Made by a program: the position numbers and the translations under genes
Source of the DNA: Nocardioides szechwanensis
GTDB taxonomy: Bacteria; Actinomycetota; Actinomycetes; Propionibacteriales; Nocardioidaceae
Length of the DNA: 64,000 nucleotides
Assembly (NCBI RefSeq): GCF_900103935.1
Contig: NZ_FNIC01000001.1
Location: forward strand, 226,306-290,305
Reading direction: 5' to 3'
Notes under the pieces: generated by a model
What the model was told of the DNA's origin: nothing
What the model saw: only the letters and a program-made list of their open reading frames with translations
The model's database searches: none
Shown: one piece after another, positions 11,240-20,005 of the stretch
How positions within the stretch are numbered: the stretch's first letter is position 1
Layout: every line of letters begins with the position of its first letter

Positions 11240-13315
11240 TCAGACGGTGGCGAGGTCGGTCTTGGGGGTGCCGATGGACTTCAGGGCGATGACCGCAGCT
11301 GCCCCGACCAGGACGCCGGCGACGAGCGCGATCATGAACCCGAGCACGCCGTCCACCGCGAACAGTACGAAGATGCCGCCGTGCGGTGCGCGGACGCTGA
11401 CCTCGAACGCCTGGGACAGGCCGCCCGTGACCGCACTACCGAGCATGATGGCGGGGATGACCCGCAACGGGTCGGCCGCGGCGAACGGGATCGCGCCCTC
11501 GGTGATGAAGGACGCCCCCAGCGCCCAGCCGGCCTTGCCGTTCTCGCGCTCGGGGATGGTGAACAGGCCCGGGCGGACGACGGTGGCGAGCGCCAGGGCG
11601 ATCGGCGGCACCATGCCCGCCAACATCACGGACGCCATGATCTTGAGCTCGGGCGCGTCGGCGGCCAGCGAGGCACCGCCCACGCCGACGGCGGCGAAGC
11701 TGTAGGCGACCTTGTTGAGCGGGCCGCCCATGTCGAAGGCCATCATCAGGCCGAGGATCACGCCGAGGATGATGGCGCTGCTGCCGGTCATCGAGTTGAG
11801 GCCGTCGGTGAGCTGGGTCATCAGCCAGTTGATCGGCTTGCCGAGCACCACGATCATCAGGAGTCCGGCGATGATCGCCGTCAGGAGCGGGATGACCAGG
11901 ACCGGCATCAGGCCGCGGGCCCAGGTGGGCACCTTCCAGCCGGCGATCCAGTGCGCGATCACACCGGCGAGCACGCCGCCGACGATGGCGCCGAGGAAGC
12001 CGGTCGCCGGGAAGGCGACGCCCTCGGGGTCGGCGACGTTGAACAGGTTGGCGGCCAGGCCACCCATGACGAAGCCGGGCGCGATGCCCGGGCGGTCGGC
12101 GATCGCATAGGCGATGTAGCCGGCGAACGCCGGGATGAACAGCGCGAACGCGGTCTTGCCGATGATGAAGAAAAGGGCGCCGAGGTAGGCCATCAGTCCG
12201 GAGCCGAACAGGGCGTGCTCGAGGCCGAGGGCCTCGGGGTCGGGCAGGTCGAAGATCGTGTTGTTGACCGCGATGTCGCCGTACGGGCCGACGATCTCGT
12301 AGCCGCCGAGCAGGAACGAGAGCGCGATCAGCAGACCGCCCGCGGCGACGAACGGGATCATGTAGGAGACGCCGGTCATGAGCACGCGACGGGTGCGTCC
12401 GCCCCAGCTCTCGTTGGCGCCGCCGCCCTCGCCGGCGGTGACGGTGCCCTCGACGCGGGGAGCGTTGGGGTCGTCGGCGTAGCGGAGGGCCTCGGCGATC
12501 ATCTTGTCGCCCTCGTCGATCGGGCGCTTCACGCCGGAGGAGACGACCGGCTTGCCGGCGAACCGGCCCCGGTCGCGTACGCCGACGTCGACGGCGAAGA
12601 TCACCGCGTCTGCCGCGGCGATGGTGGCGGGCGCGAGCGGCGTCGAGCCGGCGGAGCCCTGGGTCTCGACCTGGATGTCGACCCCGGCCCGCTCGGCGGC
12701 CGCCTCGAGTGCCTCGGCGGCCATGTAGGTGTGGGCGATGCCGGTCGGGCAGGCGGTGACCGCGACGAGGGCACGTCGGCGCTCCGGTGCGGGTGCGGAG
12801 GACCCGGCGGCGGCCGCGGGCGCTGCGGGGGCCGCGGCCTTGGGCGCGGGTGCCGGGGCGTCGACGACCTCGGCCACGAGCGCCACGACCTCCTCGGGCG
12901 TCGCGGCCTCGCGCAGGCCGTCGGTGAACGCCGGCTTCACCAGGGCGCGGGCCAGCTTGGTGAGGATCTGCAGGTGGGTGTTGTCGCCACCGGCAGGCGC
13001 CGCGATCAGGAAGGCCAGGTCGGCCGGACCGTCCTTGGCGCCGAAGTCGACCTTGGGCTGGAGCCGCGCGAACACCAGGGTCGGGACGTCCACCCCGGTG
13101 GTACGGCAGTGGGGGATGGCGATGCCGTCCTTGAGGCCGGTGGGCGACTTCTCCTCACGGGCGAGGGCGTCGGCGACGATCGCGTCGACGTCGACGGCGC
13201 GGTCGGCCTGGGCGACGACGCCGGCCAGGGCGCGGATCACCTCGGTCTTGTCTGAGCCCAGGTCCGCGTCGAGGCGGACCAGGTCGGTGGTGATCAGGGC
13301 GTTCATGGGGTTCAT
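11240..13315 (-). CDS. fruA: PTS fructose transporter subunit IIABC
   Basis: 691 residues, in the order EIIA-EIIB-EIIC. EIIA has the phosphorylated histidine in GIAIPHCRT (His69). An Ala/Pro linker leads to EIIB with AVTACPTGIAHTYMAAEAL (Cys189). The long C-terminal EIIC membrane domain has about nine segments and a GGANES linker. It imports fructose as fructose 1-phosphate, the substrate of the upstream fruK product. The ATG at 13315 overlaps the fruK stop (ATGA); an in-frame ATG at 13306 has GAGG nine bases before it and is the alternative start. Confidence 0.95.
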   Translation of the reverse strand: MNPMNALITTDLVRLDADLGSDKTEVIRALAGVVAQADRAVDVDAIVADALAREEKSPTGLKDGIAIPHCRTTGVDVPTLVFARLQPKVDFGAKDGPADLAFLIAAPAGGDNTHLQILTKLARALVKPAFTDGLREAATPEEVVALVAEVVDAPAPAPKAAAPAAPAAAAGSSAPAPERRRALVAVTACPTGIAHTYMAAEALEAAAERAGVDIQVETQGSAGSTPLAPATIAAADAVIFAVDVGVRDRGRFAGKPVVSSGVKRPIDEGDKMIAEALRYADDPNAPRVEGTVTAGEGGGANESWGGRTRRVLMTGVSYMIPFVAAGGLLIALSFLLGGYEIVGPYGDIAVNNTIFDLPDPEALGLEHALFGSGLMAYLGALFFIIGKTAFALFIPAFAGYIAYAIADRPGIAPGFVMGGLAANLFNVADPEGVAFPATGFLGAIVGGVLAGVIAHWIAGWKVPTWARGLMPVLVIPLLTAIIAGLLMIVVLGKPINWLMTQLTDGLNSMTGSSAIILGVILGLMMAFDMGGPLNKVAYSFAAVGVGGASLAADAPELKIMASVMLAGMVPPIALALATVVRPGLFTIPERENGKAGWALGASFITEGAIPFAAADPLRVIPAIMLGSAVTGGLSQAFEVSVRAPHGGIFVLFAVDGVLGFMIALVAGVLVGAAAVIALKSIGTPKTDLATV

Positions 13316-14271
13316 CCTCGGTGGGCTAGAAGGACCTCGCGAACCTGCACGAGGCTCGGGTGGACCTGGGAGGGGCGGGGAATGGTCGTGCCGGGCAACC
13401 CGGCTGCCGCGCTGCCGTAGGCCACGGCAAGAGCGAGTCGTTGGTCGGGGGGCAGGTGCTGCAGGTCCCCGAGGAGGTAGCCGAAGAGGCTGGAGTCACC
13501 CGCGCCGACGGTGCTGACCACCGTGGTGGGCGGGGGAGTGGCGTGCCAGGCGCCGGCGGCGTTGACGAGCACCGCGCCGTGGGGCCCGAGGGTCACGAGC
13601 ACCTCGTCGACACCGGCGGCGACCAGCGAGGTCGCGGCCGCGGCGGCGGCGGCCGGGTCGGCCTCGAGGGCTACCGGGTCGTCTCCGGTGAAGGAGGCGA
13701 GCTCCTCGCCGTTGGGCTTCATCAGGTGCGGTGCGCCGTGGGCCAGCCGGTCGACCAGCGACCGCAGAGGTGCGTCGCTGGTGTCGACGGCCACGCGGGC
13801 CCGGCCGCGGCGCAGGGTGGCCACGAGATCGGCGTACCACTCGTCGGGTGCGCCCGGCGGCAGCGAGCCGGCCAGGACCACCCAGTCGGCGCTGGCGGCC
13901 TGTCGCGCGACGGCCTCGGCCAGGTCGGCCAGGTCGCCGGAGGTGACGGTGGGGCCCGGACTGTTGAGCTTGGTGGTCGTGCCGTCGGGCTCGCTGATCG
14001 TGATGTTGACGCGCATCGCGCCGGCCGGGCGGACGGCCTCGCTCGGGATTCCGGCGGTCCGCAGCTCGACGACGAACGGGTCGTCGTGCTCGGCGGGGAG
14101 CACGGCGAGCGTCGGGACCTCGGCCTTCATCGCGGCCCGCGAGATGTTGACCCCCTTGCCACCGGCCTGCGACGTGACCGTCTCGGCCCGCTGGACCGCG
14201 CCACGGCGCAGCTTGCCGGCCAACGTCACCGTGCGGTCGATGCTGGGGTTGGGCGTGAGGGTGACGATCAT
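13312..14271 (-). CDS. fruK: 1-phosphofructokinase
   Basis: 319 residues, PfkB family. It phosphorylates fructose 1-phosphate to fructose 1,6-bisphosphate. The N-terminal signature is TLTPNPSIDRTV with SQAGGKGVNISRA, and the C-terminal one is VSTVGAGDSSLFGYL with the catalytic Asp. Both ends overlap neighbours by four bases (fruR upstream, fruA downstream), so the operon is tightly coupled. Confidence 0.95.
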   Translation of the reverse strand: MIVTLTPNPSIDRTVTLAGKLRRGAVQRAETVTSQAGGKGVNISRAAMKAEVPTLAVLPAEHDDPFVVELRTAGIPSEAVRPAGAMRVNITISEPDGTTTKLNSPGPTVTSGDLADLAEAVARQAASADWVVLAGSLPPGAPDEWYADLVATLRRGRARVAVDTSDAPLRSLVDRLAHGAPHLMKPNGEELASFTGDDPVALEADPAAAAAAATSLVAAGVDEVLVTLGPHGAVLVNAAGAWHATPPPTTVVSTVGAGDSSLFGYLLGDLQHLPPDQRLALAVAYGSAAAGLPGTTIPRPSQVHPSLVQVREVLLAHRG

Positions 14272-15041
14272 GCGATCACGACCTCGACGTCGGCGCGCTC
14301 CAGCGCGGTGCGGATGTCATCGGGGATGCCGGCATCTGTGACCAACGTGTCGACGTCGTCGAGGGTGGCGAAGCGGACGGCGAGCTCGCGGCCCAGCTTG
14401 CTCGAGTCGGCCAGTACGACGACCCGTTGCGACGCCCGCACGAGCGCCCGCTTGGTGGCCGCCTCGTCGCGGTCGGGGGTGGTCAGGCCGTGGTCGACCG
14501 AGAGCCCGTTGGTGCCGAGGAACACGAGGTCGGCGCGCAGGTCGTCGAGGGCGGCCACGGTGTCGGCGCCGACCGCGGCCTGCGTCGTGGAGCGCACGCG
14601 CCCGGGCAGCAGGTGCAGCTCGACCTGGGGGTAGGACACCAGCCGGGCCGCGATCGGGACGGCGTGGGTCACGACCGTGAGCCGGTGGTCGCGGGGCAGG
14701 TGGCTCAGCACGCGGATCGTCGTACTGCCCGCGTCGAAGAGCACGGTGCCGCCCGAGCTGGGGAGCAGGGCAACGGCCGCGCGGGCGATCCGGTCCTTGT
14801 TCTCGGTGTTGGCGGCGTCGCGCTCACCGAGCCCGGACTCGATCGCGGCCAGCGCGCCGGCCGGCACCGCCCCGCCGTGGACGCGGTGCACCAGGCCCAG
14901 CCGCTCCAGCGCGGTCAGGTCGCGCCGGACGGTCTCGGTGGTGACGGCGTACTCCTCGGCCAGTGCGTTGACCGACAGCCGGCCGCGTGCGGCCACCAGC
15001 TGGGCGATCGCCTGCTGGCGCTCCTCGGCGTACATTGTCAT
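14268..15041 (-). CDS. fruR: DeoR/GlpR-family transcriptional regulator, likely of the fructose operon
   Basis: 257 residues. The N-terminal DeoR helix-turn-helix is clear (LSVNALAEEYAVTTETVRRDL, then LVHRVHGGAV), followed by the sugar-phosphate sensing domain with GTNGLS and DSSKLG. It is first in the operon and divergent from ptsI, so it probably controls both, with a phosphosugar as effector; this is inference from family and position. AAGGAGG lies ten bases before ATG 15041; a second ATG is at 15035. Confidence 0.9.
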   Translation of the reverse strand: MTMYAEERQQAIAQLVAARGRLSVNALAEEYAVTTETVRRDLTALERLGLVHRVHGGAVPAGALAAIESGLGERDAANTENKDRIARAAVALLPSSGGTVLFDAGSTTIRVLSHLPRDHRLTVVTHAVPIAARLVSYPQVELHLLPGRVRSTTQAAVGADTVAALDDLRADLVFLGTNGLSVDHGLTTPDRDEAATKRALVRASQRVVVLADSSKLGRELAVRFATLDDVDTLVTDAGIPDDIRTALERADVEVVIA

Positions 15042-15073
15042 CAGGCCCGGGCCTCCTTCACTCGCGTCTTTGT

Positions 15074-15085
15074 ATATGTTGTTTT
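15074..15085 (+). promoter_or_regulatory. Candidate operator motif in the fruR-ptsI gap
   Basis: ATATGTTGTTTT overlaps the predicted fruR -10 box. The near-identical ATATGTTGCTTT occurs at 29369-29380 upstream of the zinc dehydrogenase gene. A binding site for FruR or a related DeoR-type regulator is plausible but unproven. Confidence 0.4.
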
Positions 15086-15127
15086 ACGTCTGTTTCTGTT
15101 GACTGTCAAGCATTCGAGCGTTTTACT
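15081..15127. promoter_or_regulatory. Back-to-back fruR and ptsI promoters sharing a -35 base
   Basis: Minus strand, for fruR: TTGACA (15109-15104), a 17-base spacer, TAAAAC (15086-15081). Plus strand, for ptsI: TTGACT (15099-15104), 17 bases, TTTACT (15122-15127). The two -35 boxes overlap at base 15104, so two polymerases could not bind at once. Confidence 0.6.
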
Positions 15128-15134
15128 TGTGAGC

Positions 15135-16826
15135 ATGCTCACCGACTCACTCTCCTCCCAGGCGACCCTCTCTGGAACCCCCGTCGTGCCCGGTCTGGCG
15201 TTCGGTCCAGCCCTCGTGGTGCGAGCTGAGATCTCGCCCGAGGCGGTCCGGCGGTTCGGCGACGGAGGCTTCGCCGACGAGGACGCGGCGCTGGCGGCGT
15301 ACGACGCGGCGGTCGACACCGTCGCCCACGGTTTCACCACGAAGGCGCAGGCGGCCTCGGGCGCCGCGACCGAGGTGCTGACCGCCAGCGCCGGGCTGGT
15401 GCGCGACAAGGGACTGCGCGGCGCGGTGCGCAAGTCGCTGCGTGGGGGACAGCCGCTGCTGGAGTCGGTGCACGCCGCCGTGGAGCAGTTCGTCGTCGTG
15501 TTCACGTCCATGGGTGGGCTGATGGCCGAGCGCGCGACGGACCTGCGCGACATCGAGCGCCGTCTGGTCGCCCGCCTGGTCGGTGAGGCCGAGCCCGGCG
15601 TGCCCGACCCCGACCACCCGTCCGTGGTCGTCGCCGAGGACCTCGCGCCGGCCGACACCGCCGGGCTGGACCCGAAGGTCGTGCTCGCGCTCGTCACCGA
15701 GCGCGGTGGGCCGACCAGCCACACCGCGATCATCGCCCGCCAGCTCGGCATCCCGTGCGTGGTCGGCACCCATGGGGTGATGGACGTCGAGGCCGGCACC
15801 CCGATGCTGGTCGACGGCAGGGCGGGCACCGTGCTGCTCAACCCCGACGCCGCCGAGGCCCAGCGCCTCGTCGCGGCCGACCTGAAGGCCCGCGCCGCGC
15901 TGTCGTCGTGGATCGGGCCGGGACGCACGGCCAACGGCCTGCCCGTCAAGCTGCTCGCCAACGTGGCCGACGGCCCGTCGTCGTTGTCCTCCTCCGAGGC
16001 GCCCGTCGAGGGCGTGGGCCTGTTCCGCACCGAGCTCTGCTTCCTCAACCGGGCCGAGGAGCCGTCGGTCGAGGAGCAGGCCGACATCTACGCCGCGGTC
16101 CTCGAGCCCTTCAAGGGCAAGGGCTACGTCGTCGTCCGCACCCTCGACGCCGGCAGCGACAAGCCGGTCGCGTTCGCGACCCACGAGGGTGAGGAGAACC
16201 CCGCGCTCGGCGTCCGCGGGCTGCGGCTCTCCTTCGACAACCCCGGTCTCCTCGAGCGCCAGCTCGACGCGATCGCACTGGCGGCCGAGCGCACCGGGAC
16301 CGAGACGTGGGTGATGGCGCCGATGGTCGCGACCGTCGCCGAGGCGCGTGAGTTCGCCGACTCCGTGCGCAACCGAGGGCTGAAGGCCGGCGTCATGGTC
16401 GAGGTGCCCAGCGCCGCGCTGCTCGCGCCGCGGATGCTGGAGGTCGTCGACTTCCTCTCCATCGGCACCAACGACCTGACGCAGTACACGATGGCCGCCG
16501 ACCGGATGGCCACCGACCTGGCCCACCTCACCGACCCCTGGCAGCCGGCCGTGCTCCAGCTGATCGCGATCACTGCCGAGGCCGGGCGTCACGCCGGCAA
16601 GCCCGTCGGGGTCTGCGGCGAGGCTGCCGCCGACCCGCTGCTCGCCTGCGCCCTGGTGGGCATGGGCGTCACGTCGCTGTCGATGGCGGCCGCCGCCGTA
16701 CGACCGGTCGGCGCCCGCCTGGCCTCGACCACCTTCGAGCAGTGCGAGGACGTGGCCGAGGCCGCCCTCGGCGCCGATGACCCCGCCGCCGGTCGCGCTG
16801 CGGTGCTGGCGCTGCTGGCCGGCTGA
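15135..16826 (+). CDS. ptsI: Phosphoenolpyruvate-protein phosphotransferase (PTS enzyme I)
   Basis: 563 residues. Enzyme I takes phosphate from PEP and passes it to HPr. The phosphohistidine is His196 in TERGGPTSHTAIIARQLG; the PEP-binding part has GVGLFRTELCFLNR and SIGTNDLTQYTMAADR, and the conserved cysteine is in GVCGEAAADP. The ATG at 15135 was chosen because it falls seven bases after the predicted -10 box, making the mRNA leaderless; GTG 15129 is the alternative. No Shine-Dalgarno site is seen. A hairpin terminator follows. Confidence 0.95.
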   Translation: MLTDSLSSQATLSGTPVVPGLAFGPALVVRAEISPEAVRRFGDGGFADEDAALAAYDAAVDTVAHGFTTKAQAASGAATEVLTASAGLVRDKGLRGAVRKSLRGGQPLLESVHAAVEQFVVVFTSMGGLMAERATDLRDIERRLVARLVGEAEPGVPDPDHPSVVVAEDLAPADTAGLDPKVVLALVTERGGPTSHTAIIARQLGIPCVVGTHGVMDVEAGTPMLVDGRAGTVLLNPDAAEAQRLVAADLKARAALSSWIGPGRTANGLPVKLLANVADGPSSLSSSEAPVEGVGLFRTELCFLNRAEEPSVEEQADIYAAVLEPFKGKGYVVVRTLDAGSDKPVAFATHEGEENPALGVRGLRLSFDNPGLLERQLDAIALAAERTGTETWVMAPMVATVAEAREFADSVRNRGLKAGVMVEVPSAALLAPRMLEVVDFLSIGTNDLTQYTMAADRMATDLAHLTDPWQPAVLQLIAITAEAGRHAGKPVGVCGEAAADPLLACALVGMGVTSLSMAAAAVRPVGARLASTTFEQCEDVAEAALGADDPAAGRAAVLALLAG

Positions 16827-16850
16827 GCCGGGAGGTTCCGGACCTTTCGC

Positions 16851-16886
16851 CGTCGTTCCGGGGAGTTGCAACCCCCCGGAACGACG
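16851..16886 (+). terminator. ptsI terminator hairpin
   Basis: A 13-bp perfect stem (arm CGTCGTTCCGGGG) with a ten-base loop, 24 bases after the ptsI stop. There is no U tract. Confidence 0.65.
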
Positions 16887-16918
16887 GGGATTTCAGCAGC
16901 TGCTGAGATCCGCCGCGC

Positions 16919-17032
16919 CTACGCCCGCAGCCAGGCGAGCACCGCCCGAACCCGGCGGTGGTCGTCGCCGGCGACGGGGAGGTCGAGCTTGGTGAAGATG
17001 CTGTTGATGTGCTCGGCGACGGCCTTCTCGGC
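16919..17032 (-). pseudogene. 3' remnant of a LuxR-family response regulator
   Basis: The minus-strand frame ending at 16919 reads EKAVAEHINSIFTKLDLP, then DDHRRVRAVLAWLRA and stop. This fits the last part of the LuxR/NarL helix-turn-helix and the C-terminus of actinobacterial response regulators. Upstream of about 17033 the frame turns into low-complexity Arg/Pro sequence, so the receiver domain and most of the HTH are gone. It abuts the remnant at 17041-17145. The interval 16887-16918 holds nothing else that I can see. Confidence 0.65.
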
Positions 17033-17040
17033 CGGCCGCC

Positions 17041-17145
17041 CTGGTGCTGCTCGGCGACCGCGCCTGGTGGCCCCGGCGACCCGTGACGCCGCGCGGCGTC
17101 GAGGTCGAGGTCGAGGATCCGGCGTACGAGCTGGCGACGCGCTAG
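17041..17145 (+). pseudogene. 3' remnant of a plus-strand gene, possibly an MMPL/RND-type transporter
   Basis: The frame reads LVLLGDRAWWPRRPVTPRG and ends VEDPAYELATR-stop. A segment of the type LLGxxAWWxPR is typical just after the last membrane helix of actinobacterial MMPL transporters. No start codon, ribosome binding site or upstream coding frame is present. With the LuxR remnant it marks a deletion that removed the 5' parts of two divergent genes. The transporter call rests on a short match. Confidence 0.45.
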
Positions 17146-19307
17146 TGGACAGGCGCCGCACTCACCGTGACGGGTACGCCGTTGAGCGCGGCGTTGCCGG
17201 ACACGTCGAGACGTTCGGGGTCGGTGAGGTCGTTGATCGAGACCCCGGGCACCCCCTGGGCGTGCGCCAGACGGGTGCCGGCGACCTGGTGGCCGTAGCC
17301 GTGGGGGAGCGAGACGACGCCCGGCATCATGTCGTCGACCCCGGTGGCCTCGACCTCGACGGAGCCCACGCGCGAGGTGACCGTGACCCGGGCGCCGTCG
17401 GTGAGGCCGCGGGCGGCGAGGTCGTCGGGGTGCATGAGCAGGTGGTGACGCGGCTTGCCGCGGGTGAGCCGGGGGGTGTTGTGCATCCAGGAGTTGCAGT
17501 CCTGCTTGTGCCGGCGGCCGATCAGCAGCAGCTCGTCGGCACCGGCCGAGGACCCCGACGCCAGCGAGGTGCGGAGCCGGTCGAAGTCACCGACGACCAG
17601 CGCCGGGGCGAGGTCAATCCGCTTGTCCTTGGTCTGGAGCCGCTCGGGCATGGTCGGGCGCAGCGGCCCGAGGTCGACGCCGGCCGGGTTGGCCCGCAGC
17701 CGACGCATCGACACCTTGCGCCCGGTGGCGAGCAGGCCGGTGAGCACGACGGCCGGTGACGCGGTCATCCGCGCCCGCGCGATCACTCGCGCCCGCAGCG
17801 GCGCGAAGGTGTCGAGCCGCTTCTGCAGCCGGGACGCCAGGGCGCCGAAGATCTGCCAGTCGTGGCGCTGGTCGTCGTCCTTGGCGAACACGGCCGGGGT
17901 GTAGCGCGAGGTGTTGCGCACCGCCAGGTTGTGGAAGACGAGGTCGTACTGGTCGCGCTCCAGCGCCGAGGTCGGCGGCAGGATCACGTCGGCGTGGCGC
18001 GTGGTCTCGTTGAGGTAGATGTCGACGGCCACCATGAAGTCGAGCCCCTCGAACGCCCGGGCGAGGCTCCGGCCGTCGGGCGTCGACAGGACCGGGTTTC
18101 CGGCCATCGTGACCATCGCGCGGATCTGGCCCTCGCCGGGCGTCTCGATCTCCTCGCGCAGCGTCGACACGGGCAGCTCGCCGGCGAACTCCGGGATGTC
18201 GCGCACCCGGCTGCGCCAGACGTCGAAGTGGCCCGGCCCGATCACGCGGCGCCCGACGATGTCGACCGCCGGCTCGGGGAACAGCACGCCGCCCTCGCGG
18301 TCGAAGTTGCCGGTGAGCAGGTTGAGGCACTGGATCGCCCACTGGCAGATCGAGCCGAAGCCGTGGGTCGAGACACCGATCCGGCCGTACGCCGCCGCGC
18401 CGTCGGCGGCCGCGAAGTCGCGCGTGAGCTGGCGGATGACGTCGGCGGGCACGCCGCTCACGGGCTCGGCGCGCTCGGGGATGAACTCTCGGACCAGCTC
18501 CTCGACGCGCGCCACGTTGTCGACGTACGACGGCGGCGTGGTCAGGCCCTCTTCGAACAGCACGTGCAGCATCGCCAGGAGGACCACCGCGTCGGTGCCC
18601 GGGCGGACGAAGTGGTGGGCGGAGGCCACCTTGGCGGTCTCGGTGCGGCGCGGGTCGATGACCACCACCTGGCCGCCGCGCGCCTTGAGGTCACGCAGCC
18701 GCTGCGGGAAGTCGGGCGCCGTCATCAGCGACCCGTTGGACGCCATCGGGTTGGCGCCGAAGACCAGGAAGAAGGAGGTGCGGTCGAGGTCGGGCACCGG
18801 CAGCAGCAGCTGGTGGCCGTAGAGCTGCCAGCCGATGAGCTGGTGCGGGATCTGGTCGACCGAGGAGGCACTGAACCGGTTGCGGGTGCGCAGCGACTTC
18901 ACGAACGCCGTGCCGTGGGTCGCCGAGCCGAGCGAGTGGGCACTCGGGTTGCCGAGGTAGACGCCGACGGCATTGCGGCCGTGCTCGGTGATCGTGGCGG
19001 CGAGCCGGTCGGCCACCAGGTCGTAGGCCTCGTCCCAGCCCATCTCCACCCACTCGTCGCCGACCCGCCGGATCGGGCGGCGCAGCCGGTCGGGGTCGGT
19101 GTAGACGTCGGCCATCGACACGCCCTTGGGGCAGATGTAGCCGCGGGACAGCGGGTCGGCCTCGTTACCCCGGATCGAGGTCACCGTGCCCCGCTCGATG
19201 GTCAGCTCGAGGCCACAGATCGCCTCGCACAGGTTGCACGCCGCGAGGCGGGTGCCGGAGAAGTCGGACGCGACGGGTGACTCGGTCAGGATGCCCACGT
19301 CCCGCAT
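17142..19307 (-). CDS. Molybdopterin-dependent oxidoreductase (DMSO reductase superfamily)
   Basis: 721 residues. The N-terminal 4Fe-4S motif is CNLCEAIC with a fourth cysteine in GYICPKG, followed by the bis-MGD catalytic domains (FGANPMASNGS, VVIDPRRTET) and the C-terminal cofactor-binding domain (PRLTRGKPRHHLLMHPDD). At the expected Mo-ligand site I see serine (FSASSVDQIPHQL), not Cys or Sec, so formate dehydrogenase activity is less likely. The substrate is unknown. It is a lone gene with no beta subunit, membrane subunit or chaperone nearby. The start could be ATG 19307 or GTG 19298; the latter follows a CACGAT box by seven bases. Its TAG stop overlaps the upstream transporter remnant's stop. 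Confidence 0.85.
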   Translation of the reverse strand: MRDVGILTESPVASDFSGTRLAACNLCEAICGLELTIERGTVTSIRGNEADPLSRGYICPKGVSMADVYTDPDRLRRPIRRVGDEWVEMGWDEAYDLVADRLAATITEHGRNAVGVYLGNPSAHSLGSATHGTAFVKSLRTRNRFSASSVDQIPHQLIGWQLYGHQLLLPVPDLDRTSFFLVFGANPMASNGSLMTAPDFPQRLRDLKARGGQVVVIDPRRTETAKVASAHHFVRPGTDAVVLLAMLHVLFEEGLTTPPSYVDNVARVEELVREFIPERAEPVSGVPADVIRQLTRDFAAADGAAAYGRIGVSTHGFGSICQWAIQCLNLLTGNFDREGGVLFPEPAVDIVGRRVIGPGHFDVWRSRVRDIPEFAGELPVSTLREEIETPGEGQIRAMVTMAGNPVLSTPDGRSLARAFEGLDFMVAVDIYLNETTRHADVILPPTSALERDQYDLVFHNLAVRNTSRYTPAVFAKDDDQRHDWQIFGALASRLQKRLDTFAPLRARVIARARMTASPAVVLTGLLATGRKVSMRRLRANPAGVDLGPLRPTMPERLQTKDKRIDLAPALVVGDFDRLRTSLASGSSAGADELLLIGRRHKQDCNSWMHNTPRLTRGKPRHHLLMHPDDLAARGLTDGARVTVTSRVGSVEVEATGVDDMMPGVVSLPHGYGHQVAGTRLAHAQGVPGVSINDLTDPERLDVSGNAALNGVPVTVSAAPVH

Positions 19308-19331
19308 CGTGCCACGTCGAGCGCCGCATTT

Positions 19332-19360
19332 TTGGGCCTGATCGGCCCGCGCGATACGCT
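19332..19360 (+). promoter_or_regulatory. Predicted rpsO promoter
   Basis: TTGGGC and TACGCT with a 17-base spacer, giving a leader of about 100 bases before rpsO. A long leader fits the known self-regulation of S15 in other bacteria; no specific structure was worked out. Confidence 0.5.
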
Positions 19361-19470
19361 TCCTCGGTTGCCCTAGGGCGACACCCCTGCCGTGAAACGG
19401 CCGCGGAACGAGAGTGCCCGGGTGAACAGGCCCCGGCGCGCCGCGCAACGAGTGAACCAGAAGGAGCCGC

Positions 19471-19746
19471 ATGTCGATCGGAACCGACGCAGCGACCAAG
19501 AAGAAGATCATGGCCGAGTACGCCACGACCGACGGCGACACCGGTTCGCCGGAGGTGCAGATCGCGTTGCTCAGCTACCGCATCGCGCACCTCACCGACC
19601 ACCTCAAGCAGCACAAGCACGACCACCACAGCCGTCGTGGTCTGCTGCTGCTGGTCGGGCAGCGTCGCCGCCTGCTCAACTACCTGCGCAAGACCGAGAT
19701 CGAGCGCTACCGCTCGATCGTCGAGCGCCTCGGACTGCGCCGCTGA
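19471..19746 (+). CDS. rpsO: 30S ribosomal protein S15
   Basis: 91 residues, close to the standard S15 length. S15 binds 16S rRNA early in 30S assembly. The conserved core is visible: [19 protein letters not shown], then [19 protein letters not shown] and [20 protein letters not shown] lies shortly before the ATG. It is followed by a hairpin and then pnp, the usual rpsO-pnp order. Confidence 0.97.
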   Translation: MSIGTDAATKKKIMAEYATTDGDTGSPEVQIALLSYRIAHLTDHLKQHKHDHHSRRGLLLLVGQRRRLLNYLRKTEIERYRSIVERLGLRR

Positions 19747-19750
19747 CATC

Positions 19751-19780
19751 GTTGGGACTCACCGTCAGGTGGGTCCCAAC
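19751..19780 (+). terminator. Hairpin after rpsO
   Basis: A 13-bp stem (GTTGGGACTCACC paired with GGTGGGTCCCAAC, one G-U pair) with a four-base loop, five bases after the rpsO stop. It may act as terminator or 3' stabiliser. The rest of the gap to pnp (19781-20005) contains no gene that I can support. Confidence 0.65.
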
Positions 19781-20005
19781 GCTGCATTGCAGGCAGTACG
19801 CAACGCAAGATCAGAACGCCACAACTGAACAACACCATCTCAGGAGCGATCCGCGCCACCGCAGGCCCGGTCCTCGGTAGTGATCTTCAGGAGCCCGGTA
19901 CGCCGGCCTGCTGCGGGTCTCGATCGAAGATCGGCCACCGCCCCAGCAAACTGCCGGGGCATCGTGTGCGCAGTCGCGGATCGCACCGCGAACAGGAAGA
20001 TCAAC

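Noticed and set aside
11381..13255. A 624-residue plus-strand frame opposite fruA
   Set aside because: Shadow of the fructose permease gene; no start signal and no recognisable domain.
19781..20005. A possible riboswitch or small gene in the pnp leader
   Set aside because: Several short stems can be drawn, but none matches a known class; the open frame from 19880 reads into pnp without a start signal of its own.
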